From Limnobacter sp. MED105 (GTDB taxonomy: Bacteria; Pseudomonadota; Gammaproteobacteria; Burkholderiales; Burkholderiaceae_B), in the NCBI RefSeq assembly GCF_000170915.1, contig NZ_ABCT01000019.1, forward strand, positions 1 to 45,770: 45,770 bases of DNA, written 5' to 3'. The notes under the pieces are model-generated. The model saw only the letters and a list, made by a program, of their open reading frames with translations. It made no database searches and had not been told where the DNA came from. The position numbers and the translations under genes are program-made. Position 1 is the first letter of the stretch. Each line of letters starts with the position of its first letter. Below are positions 16,910-25,841 of this stretch, in pieces.

Positions 16910-18240
16910 GTGACTCAAGCAAGTCAATCGACTTTCAAACCCTGAGCAAAATTCGCACATTCCAGAAAAACGAGTCGGAAGCGCGCAGCTATTGCCGCAG
17001 CTTTCCAACTTTGTTTGTGCGGGCCAAGGGCAGCTACATGACCGACATGAATGGTCAGGATTATCTCGATTTCCTGTCTGGGGCAGGCTCGTTGAACTAC
17101 GGGCACAACGATCCAGAGATGAAATCGGCATTGCTTGACTACATTGCGGACGACGGCATTGGCCACAGTCTGGATATGCACAGCGCTGCAAAAGCCAAGT
17201 TCATTGATGCGTTTAACCGCCACATTTTGAAGCCACGTGGCATGCAGTACCGCATTCAGTTTACTGGCCCCACAGGCACCAACTCGGTTGAGGCAGCAAT
17301 CAAACTGGCCCGCAAAATTACCGGGCGCAAGCAGGTGATTGCCTTTACCAACGGTTTCCATGGTGTGACCCAGGGCGCACTGGCCTGTACGGCCAACACC
17401 CACCACCGCAGCCCATCGGCTTCAACGCTGTGTGGCGTAGACCGTTATCCTTATGACGGTTACATGGGTGAAGGTGTAGACACCACCGAGTACCTTGAAA
17501 AAATGCTGACCGACAAGTCGAGTGGCCAAGACGCACCGGCTGCAGTGATTGTAGAAGGCGTACAGGGCGAGGGTGGTTTGAACCCGGCCTCCATGAAGTG
17601 GCTGAAAAATCTGGCCAAGGTGACTCGCAAGGCGGGTTCCATGTTGATTCTGGATGAAATTCAGGCCGGTGTTGGCCGCGCAGGTTCTTTCTTCAGCTTT
17701 GAGGAAGCGGGCATTGAGCCCGATTTGATCTGCCTGTCCAAATCATTGTCAGGCATGGGCCTGCCCATGGCTGTGACCTTGATTCGCCCCGACCTTGATT
17801 TCTGGAAGCCCGGTGAGCACAACGGCACTTTCCGCGGCAACAACCATGCATTTATTACTGCTGCAGCATCACTTGAAAAGTACTGGGCCAACCCGGCATT
17901 CGAGCGTGGCATTGCGCAGCGTGCCGAGGTGGTGAACCAAAGTTTGAACCGTATTTTGAAGGCGAACGACAACATCACCGTGCAAGTCAAAGGCCGCGGC
18001 ATGATGCAGGGCATTGAAATGCAAAACGGTACCTTGGCCGACGAGGTGGTGGCTGAATGTTTCAAGCACCACATGATTATTGAAACCTGTGGCAACGATG
18101 GGCAGGTGGTGAAAGTGTTTGCCGCCCTGAATATCGAAATGGAAGACCTGAAAAAAGGTTTGACCATTCTGGAAAAAGCCGTGGCGGTGATTAGTGCCAA
18201 GGCCGAGAAAGAAGCCAACAGCAAAAAGGTGAAAGCATGA
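16906..18240 (+). CDS. ectB: Diaminobutyrate--2-oxoglutarate aminotransferase EctB
   Basis: A 444-residue class III PLP-dependent aminotransferase that makes L-2,4-diaminobutyrate from aspartate semialdehyde and glutamate, the first step specific to ectoine. The cofactor Asp250 lies in [11 protein letters not shown] and the Schiff-base Lys279 in [10 protein letters not shown]. The N-terminal region ([13 protein letters not shown]) and the motif [10 protein letters not shown] are typical of EctB. Start and stop overlap ectA and ectC by ATGA junctions, so the three enzymes are translationally coupled. A Lys-rich tail of about 15 residues extends the usual C-terminus slightly. Confidence 0.96.
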   Translation: MSDSSKSIDFQTLSKIRTFQKNESEARSYCRSFPTLFVRAKGSYMTDMNGQDYLDFLSGAGSLNYGHNDPEMKSALLDYIADDGIGHSLDMHSAAKAKFIDAFNRHILKPRGMQYRIQFTGPTGTNSVEAAIKLARKITGRKQVIAFTNGFHGVTQGALACTANTHHRSPSASTLCGVDRYPYDGYMGEGVDTTEYLEKMLTDKSSGQDAPAAVIVEGVQGEGGLNPASMKWLKNLAKVTRKAGSMLILDEIQAGVGRAGSFFSFEEAGIEPDLICLSKSLSGMGLPMAVTLIRPDLDFWKPGEHNGTFRGNNHAFITAAASLEKYWANPAFERGIAQRAEVVNQSLNRILKANDNITVQVKGRGMMQGIEMQNGTLADEVVAECFKHHMIIETCGNDGQVVKVFAALNIEMEDLKKGLTILEKAVAVISAKAEKEANSKKVKA

Positions 18241-18626
18241 TTGTCCGAAAACTCAGCGAAGTACAAGGCACGGAAAAGCACATTCATTCCAAGGGTTGGG
18301 ACAGTGTCCGCATGCTGCTGCGTGACGACAAAATGGGCTTTTCCTTTCACATCACGACCATTCACGCCAAGGCGGAATTGCACATGCATTACAAGAACCA
18401 TCTCGAGAGCGTGTATTGCGTCAGTGGCAAGGGCGAAATTGAAAGCAAGATTGATGGCAAGGTGTACCCGATTGAGGCGGGCACCATGTACGCCTTGAAC
18501 TTGCACGACCCGCATATTCTGCGTGCATTCGACGAGCCCATGATCATGGCCTGCGTGTTCAACCCACCCGTGACTGGTGCGGAAGTTCACGACGAAACCG
18601 GCGCGTATCCTGCGCTGGCCGAATAA
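18237..18626 (+). CDS. ectC: L-ectoine synthase EctC
   Basis: A 129-residue cupin that closes the ring of N-gamma-acetyl-diaminobutyrate to form ectoine. The metal-ligand positions known from the Paenibacillus enzyme fall on identical residue numbers here: Glu57, Tyr85 and His93; Tyr52 is also kept. The C-terminal [19 protein letters not shown] is a strong family signature. Its ATG overlaps the ectB stop. ectD follows after 21 bases with its own strong ribosome-binding site. Confidence 0.96.
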   Translation: MIVRKLSEVQGTEKHIHSKGWDSVRMLLRDDKMGFSFHITTIHAKAELHMHYKNHLESVYCVSGKGEIESKIDGKVYPIEAGTMYALNLHDPHILRAFDEPMIMACVFNPPVTGAEVHDETGAYPALAE

Positions 18627-18647
18627 AGACAAAGGAGGCAAAACACA

Positions 18648-19562
18648 ATGATTGTTTCAGCCGTAAGAGATCCATACCCCACACGTGACAAGTCTGAGGG
18701 TGCCTTGATTCGACGCACTGAGCCAGTGGTTCACGGCGAGTGGACTGAAGACTCGCCCTTAAGCCAGGCGCAGGTGGAGCAGTTTGAACGCGATGGTTAC
18801 CTGGTGTTGACCGATGTATTTTCAGCACATGAACTGGATGAGCTGCGCGCAGCCGCCGAGCGTGTCAGCAAGAACTGTGCGCAAACCCACGCTGGCCAGT
18901 TGATCAAGGAAACGGACAGTGAGCAACTGCGTACCTTGTTTGGTATTCACGGCATGGAAGGTTTGCTGAAAGACACGGCAAGTAACCAGCGCATGCTGGA
19001 AGTGGTGCAGTTTCTGTTGAACGACTCTGTTTACATTCACCAGTCGCGCTTGAACTTCAAGAGCCCGCAATATGGAAGCGGCTTTGAATGGCACAGTGAT
19101 TTTGAAACCTGGCATGCAGAGGACGGCATGCCCGGCATGCGCGCCATTAGTGCCACCGTGCTGTTGACCGACGAAATTTCTGCCGACGGTTCTTTGAAGT
19201 TTATGCCACGCAGCCACAAGACTTTCGTGGCTTGCCCTGGCGAAACACCTGACACCCAAGGTTATCGGGAGGCATTCAAAAAACAGGCAGTGGGTAAGCC
19301 GCCTGCATTGTTCCTCGACTTGCTGGAAGAAAACGGTGGTGTGCAGGAAGTGGTTGCACCAGCGGGTTCGGTGTTGCTGTTTGATTGCAATGTGATGCAC
19401 GGTGCCGGCAAAAACACCAGCGACCATTTGCGTGCCAACCTGTTTTATGTGTACAACGCAGTCGGCAACGCGCTGAACTCGCCGTACGCGGCAGGTGCTC
19501 CACGGCCAGAATTTCTGGCCGCTCGACACATTGAGCCATTGACCTTGCAGGTGCCCGCTTAA
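18648..19562 (+). CDS. ectD: Ectoine hydroxylase EctD
   Basis: A 304-residue Fe(II)/2-oxoglutarate dioxygenase that converts ectoine to 5-hydroxyectoine. The iron triad is His149-x-Asp151 (in FEWHSDFETWHAEDGMPG) and His251 (in NVMHGAGKN). The segment FEWHSDFETWHAEDG is the EctD signature that separates it from phytanoyl-CoA hydroxylase relatives. AAAGGAGG upstream of the ATG is a strong ribosome-binding site. The gene is in the operon, so hydroxyectoine is likely co-produced; the reaction needs oxygen, fitting an aerobic lifestyle. The symporter gene begins 1 base after the stop. Confidence 0.96.
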   Translation: MIVSAVRDPYPTRDKSEGALIRRTEPVVHGEWTEDSPLSQAQVEQFERDGYLVLTDVFSAHELDELRAAAERVSKNCAQTHAGQLIKETDSEQLRTLFGIHGMEGLLKDTASNQRMLEVVQFLLNDSVYIHQSRLNFKSPQYGSGFEWHSDFETWHAEDGMPGMRAISATVLLTDEISADGSLKFMPRSHKTFVACPGETPDTQGYREAFKKQAVGKPPALFLDLLEENGGVQEVVAPAGSVLLFDCNVMHGAGKNTSDHLRANLFYVYNAVGNALNSPYAAGAPRPEFLAARHIEPLTLQVPA

Positions 19563-19563
19563 T

Positions 19564-20973
19564 TTGGGCGCAAGCTTTTTCATTTGCCTTGCCCTGGTGT
19601 TGCTGATCGGTTTAAGTTCAGCACGCCAGGCCAAGGCAAGCGCGGCCGATTACTTCGTGGCCAGTCGCAGTGTGCCCCCATGGCTGGTCGGCCTGTCGGC
19701 GGTGGCCACCAACAATTCCGGTTACATGTTCATCGGCCTGATCGGCTATACCTACGCGGTGGGTATTCAATCGGTGTGGTTGATGGTCGGCTGGATTGCA
19801 GGCGATTTGATCGGCTCGAAAGTTGCACATGAACGCATGCGCGATGAAGCTGAACGCGTGCATGCCAATGGCATTATCAGTTTGTTGGCCCGTTGGGGCG
19901 ACACCCGCAACCGGAGTTGGCAAATATTGGCTGCGCTCGTCAGTGTGGCTTTTTTGTGCACTTATGCGGCCGCCCAAATTTCAGCAGGTGGCAAAGCGCT
20001 TGAAGGCATGCTGGATATTCCCATGGCCATTGGCATGGGCATGGTGGCCTTGGTGGTGATTGCCTACAGCATCGCAGGCGGTATGCGCGCCTCAATTTGG
20101 ACAGATGCGGTGCAATCGCTGTTGATGGTGGTGTCGATGGTGGTGTTGCTGATTGCAGCGGTGAATCATTTGGGTGGTTTGCAGGCTGTGTTTCAGCAAG
20201 CAGGTGCCATTGATGGCTTTTTGAATCCAAGCCCCACCAACCTCGATGTACCGGGTTTCATTGGCCCTCTGGCTTTTGTGGTGGGCTGGATGTTTGCTGG
20301 GGCTGCCGCCTTGGGCCAACCACACATCGTCAGCCGTTTTCTGGCTTTGCAAAACACCCGTCAAATGAACCAGGTGCGGTGGTGGTACTACAGCTACTAC
20401 CTTTTGTTCTATTGTTTTGCAACCGCAGTGGGCTTGCTCAGTCGTCTTTATTTTGGTGAAAGCACGGGTTTCGATCCTGAAATGGCTTTGCCCAATATGG
20501 CGCGGGATTTGTTGCCACCCTGGTTGGCCGGGTTGATGTTGGCGGGTATTTTCGCAGCCACCATGTCCACGGCCGATTCGCTGGTGCTGTCCTGTTCTTC
20601 AGCCCTGACACAAGATTTACCCCGAAATCCATCCGAGAACCGATGGTTGCTGAAAGCTGCCACGGGCTTCACCACGCTTTTTGCCTTGGGTATTGGCTTG
20701 TGGAGCGAGCAAAGTGTGTTCTCACTCGTGGTGTGGGCCTGGGGTACACTGGGAGCCGCGTTTGTGCCCATTTTGATTTGGCAGGTATTGGGGGCCAAAC
20801 TGAACTCGTGGGCCATGCTGTGCATGTCAAGTACCGGTGTGTTGACCACAGTGGCCTGGAAGTTTTTTGGCTTTCCAAATACTGTTTACGAAGGCGCGGT
20901 GGGCATGTTTTGCGCCTTTGTTTTGGGTGCAGTTTTCACTATAAGTAGTATCCGCAGCCGGATTCACCCTTAG
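19564..20973 (+). CDS. Sodium:solute symporter (SSS family) at the end of the ect operon
   Basis: A 469-residue membrane transporter of the SSS family (PutP-like) with about 13 hydrophobic segments. The family motif near the first loop, ADYFVASRSVPPWLVGLS, is clear. The start appears to be TTG at 19564: an in-frame stop lies at 19540-19542, no ATG or GTG lies between, and the TTG is followed directly by the first membrane segment. AGGTG at 19549-19553, inside the end of ectD, can serve as ribosome-binding site. Position directly behind ectD suggests uptake or recapture of ectoines or another compatible solute such as proline; the substrate is inference. No terminator is obvious after the stop. 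Confidence 0.87.
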   Translation: MGASFFICLALVLLIGLSSARQAKASAADYFVASRSVPPWLVGLSAVATNNSGYMFIGLIGYTYAVGIQSVWLMVGWIAGDLIGSKVAHERMRDEAERVHANGIISLLARWGDTRNRSWQILAALVSVAFLCTYAAAQISAGGKALEGMLDIPMAIGMGMVALVVIAYSIAGGMRASIWTDAVQSLLMVVSMVVLLIAAVNHLGGLQAVFQQAGAIDGFLNPSPTNLDVPGFIGPLAFVVGWMFAGAAALGQPHIVSRFLALQNTRQMNQVRWWYYSYYLLFYCFATAVGLLSRLYFGESTGFDPEMALPNMARDLLPPWLAGLMLAGIFAATMSTADSLVLSCSSALTQDLPRNPSENRWLLKAATGFTTLFALGIGLWSEQSVFSLVVWAWGTLGAAFVPILIWQVLGAKLNSWAMLCMSSTGVLTTVAWKFFGFPNTVYEGAVGMFCAFVLGAVFTISSIRSRIHP

Positions 20974-21116
20974 CTACCCCGATTGGGGGGATAGGAGCAT
21001 CACCCCAACTTGTTAAATTGTGTGAATGCCTTGCAAGTTCTTGTTGGGTATCACTAATCAATCAATAAATAGATCAGCAGCAAGCTGAAACCATCGAATC
21101 AGGGGCGGTGCATTTC

Positions 21117-23168
21117 ATGAATTGGCTAGTGGAGGATTTTGCATTCGCAGCAGCTGCAATCTCAGAAGCCCATCTGTCCGGATTGGCCTTTGGCTTTTTC
21201 GCATCCCTGTTGGCCATGACAGTGGGTGTTGAAGTCCGAATCAAAAATCCCCCTTTGATCGCAAACAGCCATTACCTGATTCGCAGAGGGGTGCTCATCT
21301 CCCTTTATGTAATTTCCATGTTTTTTGCCTCGGCGTTTGTGGGCTTAACCCTGCCTTCCGCCAAAGACGCCCTGTTCAGCATTTCCGGCACTGTGCTTAC
21401 CTTTGTGGTGTGTATTGCGGTGTTTTTGTATGTGGATTATCTGGTTCAGGCGGCCAAGGGCGCAGCCAAACTCTTCATGTTTTTGTTCACGTCGCTGGGC
21501 ATTCTGATTCAGTTTTTGATCCACATGGCATTCATTTTTATTCCAAACAATCACCAGGTTATGCAGGTGCGTTGGCCGGGTTTGATCGCCATGTACCTGT
21601 TTCTTTTTGTGTGCATGGGCTTGCTTAGCCGGTTTGCCCACGAAACCTCGGTGGGCAAGTCAAAGCCACTTCAAAGCCGGATGATTTACATTTTCGGGAT
21701 TGTGGGTTTGAACCAGATGATTGCACTCAGTCTGATTGGTTTTGTGCACGTGAACGATGGCCCCGAACATGCGGCTTGGTATGGTTTGTGGACAGGCTGG
21801 GCAGGTTTTGAGATTTTCGTCAGTTTTTTTGCTTTGCTGATGATTTCAGTCTTGATGTGCTACGTCTATGTGCTGCTCGACAAATCAGTGCAGGTTTTGC
21901 GTGCTGACAACCAAAAACTGCAGGTCATGAAGCAAGACGCCTTGGAGCAAGTGGCCAATGCCTCCGAGAAACTGGAATTGGAACGAACCCGCATTGAACA
22001 GCTGGAAAAATCAATTGAAACGGTTCAGCAGGACCATGAAATGTCGGTTGACAGTTTGGTGGCTGCAGTGGCCACGCTTGAAGATGGTGTGTTTGAGTGG
22101 GACATTGAACAGGAAATTGTGGTGTTCAGTTCAACCTGGCGACGTTTGTTTGGTTTTGATGAGCAGGCGCAGTCTGCAATCTCGGCTACGGCCTGGCGAT
22201 CTGGCATCCTAAGCGAAGACATCAAGGGCCTGGATTCAGCCCTACAGGCTTGCCTCACGGCCAACTTGCCCAGCACAGCAGTACAGGTGCGTTATGCCAC
22301 TGTGTATGGTTCTTTGTTGAAGCTTGAAATTCACTTGGTGGCTGTGAAGAATGCATACGGATTGCCCAGCAAAGCTGTGGGTATTATTCACGATCGAACT
22401 GAGGAAATGGACCTGGAGCTTTCCATTCGGGAGGAGTTGAATGAGGAGTCCTTGTTGTCTTCCCGAAAATCCCAGTTTGTATCCTATCTCTCGCATGAAA
22501 TTCGAACGCCGATGACGGTGATTGGATCAGCCAAAGCATTGCTGGAAAGTTCACTTCAGAAAGACCCGGTGAACATGGAAACGGCCTTGCATTACATCGA
22601 TCAAATTGGTGGTGCTTTGCGTTCGTTGCGTGCCTTGGTGGATGAAACCCTGATGTTCATGGGTGCCAATTTCACACGCAACCATTTAAACATTGCACAG
22701 CTAGATGTACGAAAAGTGTTTTGCCAGTTTTCTTCGTTTGAGCAGCGCCGAAGGCATGGTCAGCACTGGCTGGAGTATGAGCTGCACCCCAGCCTGGACA
22801 GGTTTGTGTTTTACTCCGATGAGTATGTGTTTACCCAAGCCATGCGGCAAATGTTGTCGTTTGCGGAAAGCAAAGAGTCACATGCTGGCAAATTGACTAT
22901 CAAGATGCCCACTGATCACACTTTGAATTTGTGCATTGAGTTGCTGGAGTGGCCCGCCTGGATGATCAAGGGTGGACAGCTCGAGCCTGCGCACGATGAA
23001 GAAACCGTGGTGCCCTTCAAGGGGGAGTGTTTGCCATTCACTTTGCTGTTGACCAAGCGGGTGATCCGTTTGATCAATGGGCGCATCATGATCAAGAACC
23101 GCCGCAACCGCCACTGGTTGTGTGTTGATTTGCCATCCCTGAAGGAGGAAGCATGCCGCGCGTCATGA
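21117..23168 (+). CDS. Membrane sensor histidine kinase with degenerate ATPase domain
   Basis: A 683-residue protein. About seven membrane segments lie in residues 10-255, then a coiled coil (about 260-310), a PAS-like region (about 315-435), a HisKA dimerisation domain with H-box SHEIRTP (His460) and a C-terminal ATPase-like region. In the last region I cannot find the N-box Asn pair, a DxGxG G1 box or the GLGL of G2; the corresponding stretches read MLSFAESKES, LEWPAWMIKG and CLPFTLLLTKRVIRLINGR. So autokinase activity is doubtful, while phosphatase or phosphotransfer roles remain possible. The ATG at 21117 is chosen because AGGGG lies 11 bases upstream; GTG at 21108 would be too close. The response regulator gene overlaps the 3' end by 16 bases. 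The region 20974-21116 before it is non-coding. Confidence 0.82.
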   Translation: MNWLVEDFAFAAAAISEAHLSGLAFGFFASLLAMTVGVEVRIKNPPLIANSHYLIRRGVLISLYVISMFFASAFVGLTLPSAKDALFSISGTVLTFVVCIAVFLYVDYLVQAAKGAAKLFMFLFTSLGILIQFLIHMAFIFIPNNHQVMQVRWPGLIAMYLFLFVCMGLLSRFAHETSVGKSKPLQSRMIYIFGIVGLNQMIALSLIGFVHVNDGPEHAAWYGLWTGWAGFEIFVSFFALLMISVLMCYVYVLLDKSVQVLRADNQKLQVMKQDALEQVANASEKLELERTRIEQLEKSIETVQQDHEMSVDSLVAAVATLEDGVFEWDIEQEIVVFSSTWRRLFGFDEQAQSAISATAWRSGILSEDIKGLDSALQACLTANLPSTAVQVRYATVYGSLLKLEIHLVAVKNAYGLPSKAVGIIHDRTEEMDLELSIREELNEESLLSSRKSQFVSYLSHEIRTPMTVIGSAKALLESSLQKDPVNMETALHYIDQIGGALRSLRALVDETLMFMGANFTRNHLNIAQLDVRKVFCQFSSFEQRRRHGQHWLEYELHPSLDRFVFYSDEYVFTQAMRQMLSFAESKESHAGKLTIKMPTDHTLNLCIELLEWPAWMIKGGQLEPAHDEETVVPFKGECLPFTLLLTKRVIRLINGRIMIKNRRNRHWLCVDLPSLKEEACRAS

Positions 23169-23605
23169 TCGTAGAGGATGACTTGACCATCCTGAGTAAT
23201 CTTTCGCAGTTGCTGCAATTGAGCGGGCTGGATGTGATGGAGGCCCACGATGGACAAGAGGCCTTGCGCTTGTTGCTCGAGTGTCGGGTGCACGGCGCTG
23301 CTTTGCCCAGAATGATTGTGAGCGACTTGATGATGCCCAATATGGACGGCTTTGATTTGCTGCGTGCCATACGCGGAGACGCACTCTTCAAAAAGTTGCC
23401 CTTTGTGTTGTTGAGTGCCCGCAGTGATGCCAGCGACTTGCAACAGGCCTTTGCATTGGGGGCGAATGATTACTTGATTAAACCGTTTGAAGTGGAGCAG
23501 CTGATGGATGTGATTCGCTACCATTTGTCGCATTCCACAGGCCGCAAAAGCGACCCGCTGACTGGCAAGGACTGCACGGTAGACACCGACTTTTTTCTGG
23601 AATGA
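23153..23605 (+). CDS. Single-domain response regulator paired with the kinase
   Basis: A 150-residue receiver protein. Acidic residues Glu8-Asp9-Asp10, phospho-acceptor Asp58 (IVSDLMMPNMDG), Ser89 and Lys110 (DYLIKPFE) are intact, so phosphorylation should be possible. About 30 residues follow the receiver without a recognisable output domain. The start overlaps the kinase gene by 16 bases, indicating a co-translated pair. The target is unknown. Its stop codon is directly back-to-back with that of convergent fliR, with no room for a terminator between them. Confidence 0.88.
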   Translation: MPRVMIVEDDLTILSNLSQLLQLSGLDVMEAHDGQEALRLLLECRVHGAALPRMIVSDLMMPNMDGFDLLRAIRGDALFKKLPFVLLSARSDASDLQQAFALGANDYLIKPFEVEQLMDVIRYHLSHSTGRKSDPLTGKDCTVDTDFFLE

Positions 23606-24370
23606 TCAGCCCGTGTTCAACACGGAAATACTCAAGAGACGGCCAATGGCGCCGTCAATTCCAGCGATGAAGTAGGGCAGGCTGACCCAGAGAATCCACA
23701 GACCCACACCAATGGTGATCGAAAAACCGATCGACATCACGTTCAGTTGCGGTGCTGCGCGCGCCAAAATGCCCAGCACAATATTGCTGATTAGCACAGC
23801 TGCCATGACTGGCAATGAAATTTGCAGGGCAAGCATGAACATGATGCTGCCGGCCATGGCAATGCTTTGGCTATTGACCACAGCAAGGTTTGCACTGATC
23901 GGAATCAACTCAAAACTTTGAACTACTGCGGCGATGACCAGCAAGTGACCATCAATGACCAGAAAGGTCAGCATGGCCAGTACACCCAAAAAACTGCCGA
24001 TGAGTGGCGTTTGTGTGCCACGCGCTGGGTCAATGAACTGTGCAAATGCCAAACCCATTTGCAGGCCCAGCAAATCGCCCGCCATTTCGAATGCTGCAAA
24101 CACCAGGCGCATGGAAAAGCCCATGGCCACACCAATCAGAATTTGCTGAATCAGAACCGGGATGGCTTGTGCTGAACTGAGCACCGGGGGGGCGGGCAAC
24201 AGGGGCATCATGAGAATCGCAATCAAGGCGGCTAGCCCTACGCGAGTGCGGCGTTGCACGGTGCGGTTGTCGAACACGGGCGCTGTGGCCAGTATGGCCA
24301 GAATGCGAATGAAGGGCCACAAGAACGAGGCGATCCAGATTTCAAGTTGTTCGCCGTTGATGGGGACCAT
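23606..24370 (-). CDS. fliR: Flagellar export gate protein FliR
   Basis: A 254-residue inner-membrane protein of the FliP-FliQ-FliR export gate of the flagellar type III secretion system. It has six or so hydrophobic segments, and the conserved region FEMAGDLLGLQMGLAFAQ with the following Pro/Thr-rich loop is recognisable. It is the last gene of the fliF-to-fliR run on the minus strand, 2 bases after fliQ. Length is normal. Confidence 0.95.
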   Translation of the reverse strand: MVPINGEQLEIWIASFLWPFIRILAILATAPVFDNRTVQRRTRVGLAALIAILMMPLLPAPPVLSSAQAIPVLIQQILIGVAMGFSMRLVFAAFEMAGDLLGLQMGLAFAQFIDPARGTQTPLIGSFLGVLAMLTFLVIDGHLLVIAAVVQSFELIPISANLAVVNSQSIAMAGSIMFMLALQISLPVMAAVLISNIVLGILARAAPQLNVMSIGFSITIGVGLWILWVSLPYFIAGIDGAIGRLLSISVLNTG

Positions 24371-24372
24371 GC

Positions 24373-24642
24373 TTAGCCGATCACGGTGGGGATGCTCATG
24401 ATCAAACGTTGGGTGTAGTCCACCAGGGTGGCCAACATCCAGGGACCAAGCAATAGCAAGGTGGCAAAAATGCCCAGAATTTTCGGAATGAAAGACAAGG
24501 TCATTTCATTGATTTGCGTGGCGGCCTGCAAAATGCTGACCAGCAAACCCACCACCAAGGCCACCACCAACAGCGGGCCCGATACCATCAACATCACTTC
24601 CAGTGCAGACTGGCCCAAATTCAACACGGTTTGGCTGTTCAT
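24373..24642 (-). CDS. fliQ: Flagellar export gate protein FliQ
   Basis: An 89-residue protein with two membrane helices (about residues 17-42 and 50-75) and the FliQ core LQAATQINEMTLSFIPK. It forms the export gate with FliP and FliR. Between fliP and this start lie 30 bases containing three tandem copies of a pentamer (24657-24671). Confidence 0.95.
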   Translation of the reverse strand: MNSQTVLNLGQSALEVMLMVSGPLLVVALVVGLLVSILQAATQINEMTLSFIPKILGIFATLLLLGPWMLATLVDYTQRLIMSIPTVIG

Positions 24643-24656
24643 GTTTGTACGCTCAA

Positions 24657-24671
24657 TTCAGTTCAGTTCAG
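24657..24671. repeat. Three tandem copies of a pentamer between fliP and fliQ
   Basis: TTCAG occurs three times in a row (CTGAA on the coding strand), directly after the fliP stop and 15 bases before the fliQ start. It is too short to call a phase-variation tract, but it lies in the ribosome-binding region of fliQ. Confidence 0.7.
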
Positions 24672-24672
24672 T

Positions 24673-25443
24673 TTAGGTCTCGAAGCTGGCCACCAGCGAG
24701 CCAACCAGCAAGGTCCATCCATCGACCAGTACAAACAACATGATCTTGAATGGCAAGGAGATCAGCATGGGCGACAGCATCATCATGCCCATGGACATCA
24801 ACACACTGGCCACAATCAGGTCGATCACCAAGAATGGTAAAAAAATCATGAAACCGATCTGAAACGCGGTTTTCAGTTCGCTGGTGACGAAAGCCGGAAT
24901 CAGGACGCGCAGGGGCACGTCTTCGGGATTCTCGACGTTCTCTACTTTGCCCAGTCGCATGAAAAGTGCCAGATCGGGTTCGCGGGTTTGCTTGAGCATG
25001 AAGTCTTTCATCGGCACGCTGGCCCTTTCGGTCATTTCCTGGAACTCGATTTCATTGTTGGAAAACGGCAGGTAGGCGTTTTCGTACACGCGGTCAAACA
25101 CCGGTGCCATGATGAAAAAGGTCAGGAACATGCTCAGGCCGATGATGACCTGATTGGGTGGTGAGTTTTGCGTACCCAAGGCCATGCGCAGCAGCGACAT
25201 GACAATCACGATGCGGGTAAAGCCCGTCATCATCAACAGCAATGCAGGTAAAAAACTGAGGAAAGTAAAAAACAGCAGCGTTTGAATGGGCACGCTGTAG
25301 TTGGTGGTGCCGTTGGCGCCAGGTGTGGCTGTGACGCCGGGTAGCACTTGCTGGGCCTGCGCGTCGGGCAAAGCCCAAAGCAGCAGCATGAGCAACAGGC
25401 CCAATGCGGTGAATTTGCTGGTGTTTGCGCGCAGGGTGTTCAT
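24673..25443 (-). CDS. fliP: Flagellar export gate protein FliP
   Basis: A 256-residue protein with a cleavable signal peptide (residues 1-30, ending in DAQAQ) typical of FliP, then membrane segments with family signatures LLMMTGFTRIVIVMSLLRMALGTQNSPPNQ and, near the C-terminus, DLIVASVLMSMGMMMLSP (each quoted in part). It is the main ring component of the export gate. It overlaps the fliO stop by 4 bases. Confidence 0.96.
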   Translation of the reverse strand: MNTLRANTSKFTALGLLLMLLLWALPDAQAQQVLPGVTATPGANGTTNYSVPIQTLLFFTFLSFLPALLLMMTGFTRIVIVMSLLRMALGTQNSPPNQVIIGLSMFLTFFIMAPVFDRVYENAYLPFSNNEIEFQEMTERASVPMKDFMLKQTREPDLALFMRLGKVENVENPEDVPLRVLIPAFVTSELKTAFQIGFMIFLPFLVIDLIVASVLMSMGMMMLSPMLISLPFKIMLFVLVDGWTLLVGSLVASFET

Positions 25444-25778
25444 GATGATTTCGCCTTGCCTGCTTTCACGCGTTCAAGCATTTTTGCAAAATTCACCGCG
25501 GGGTTTTGTATTTCGTCCAGCGTTATGCTGCCTGCAGGCATGCTGTGCAGGGTGTTGATGCTATTGCTGGTCATGCCAAGCACCAGCCAGGTGTCACCGA
25601 TTTCAACTAGCACTATTTTTTCACGTGGCCCCAGAGCCGAGGTGGCCAGTACCTTGTAAAAACCGCCACGGCGTTGTTGGTTGCCAATGCCCATGCGTTT
25701 GAGTAACCACACCAAGGCGAGCAGCAAGCCCACCACAAACAGCAGGCCCAGCGTGGTTTGCAGCAAATGGCCTGTCAT
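25440..25778 (-). CDS. fliO: Flagellar biosynthesis protein FliO
   Basis: A 112-residue protein with one N-terminal membrane segment (about residues 8-27) and a small basic cytoplasmic domain with the family pattern ALGPREKIVLVEIGDTWLVLG. FliO assists FliP assembly. Its position between fliN and fliP supports the call, because FliO is poorly conserved by sequence alone. The gap to fliN is 63 bases. Confidence 0.9.
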   Translation of the reverse strand: MTGHLLQTTLGLLFVVGLLLALVWLLKRMGIGNQQRRGGFYKVLATSALGPREKIVLVEIGDTWLVLGMTSNSINTLHSMPAGSITLDEIQNPAVNFAKMLERVKAGKAKSS

Positions 25779-25841
25779 GAATGTCCCACCGCATTTTTGT
25801 TTTTTTGTTGTAGTTGCATGCCTTTGTACTGCAAAAGGGTA

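Noticed and set aside
17661-18641. Long open frame of 326 codons on the minus strand opposite ectB and ectC
   Set aside because: Both ectB and ectC are certain by catalytic residues; the antisense frame resembles no family and is a by-product of codon bias.
23612-23626. Palindrome CCGTGTT-C-AACACGG at the end of fliR
   Set aside because: It lies in coding sequence, the RNA loop would be one base, and no T-run follows, so it is neither a terminator nor a convincing operator.
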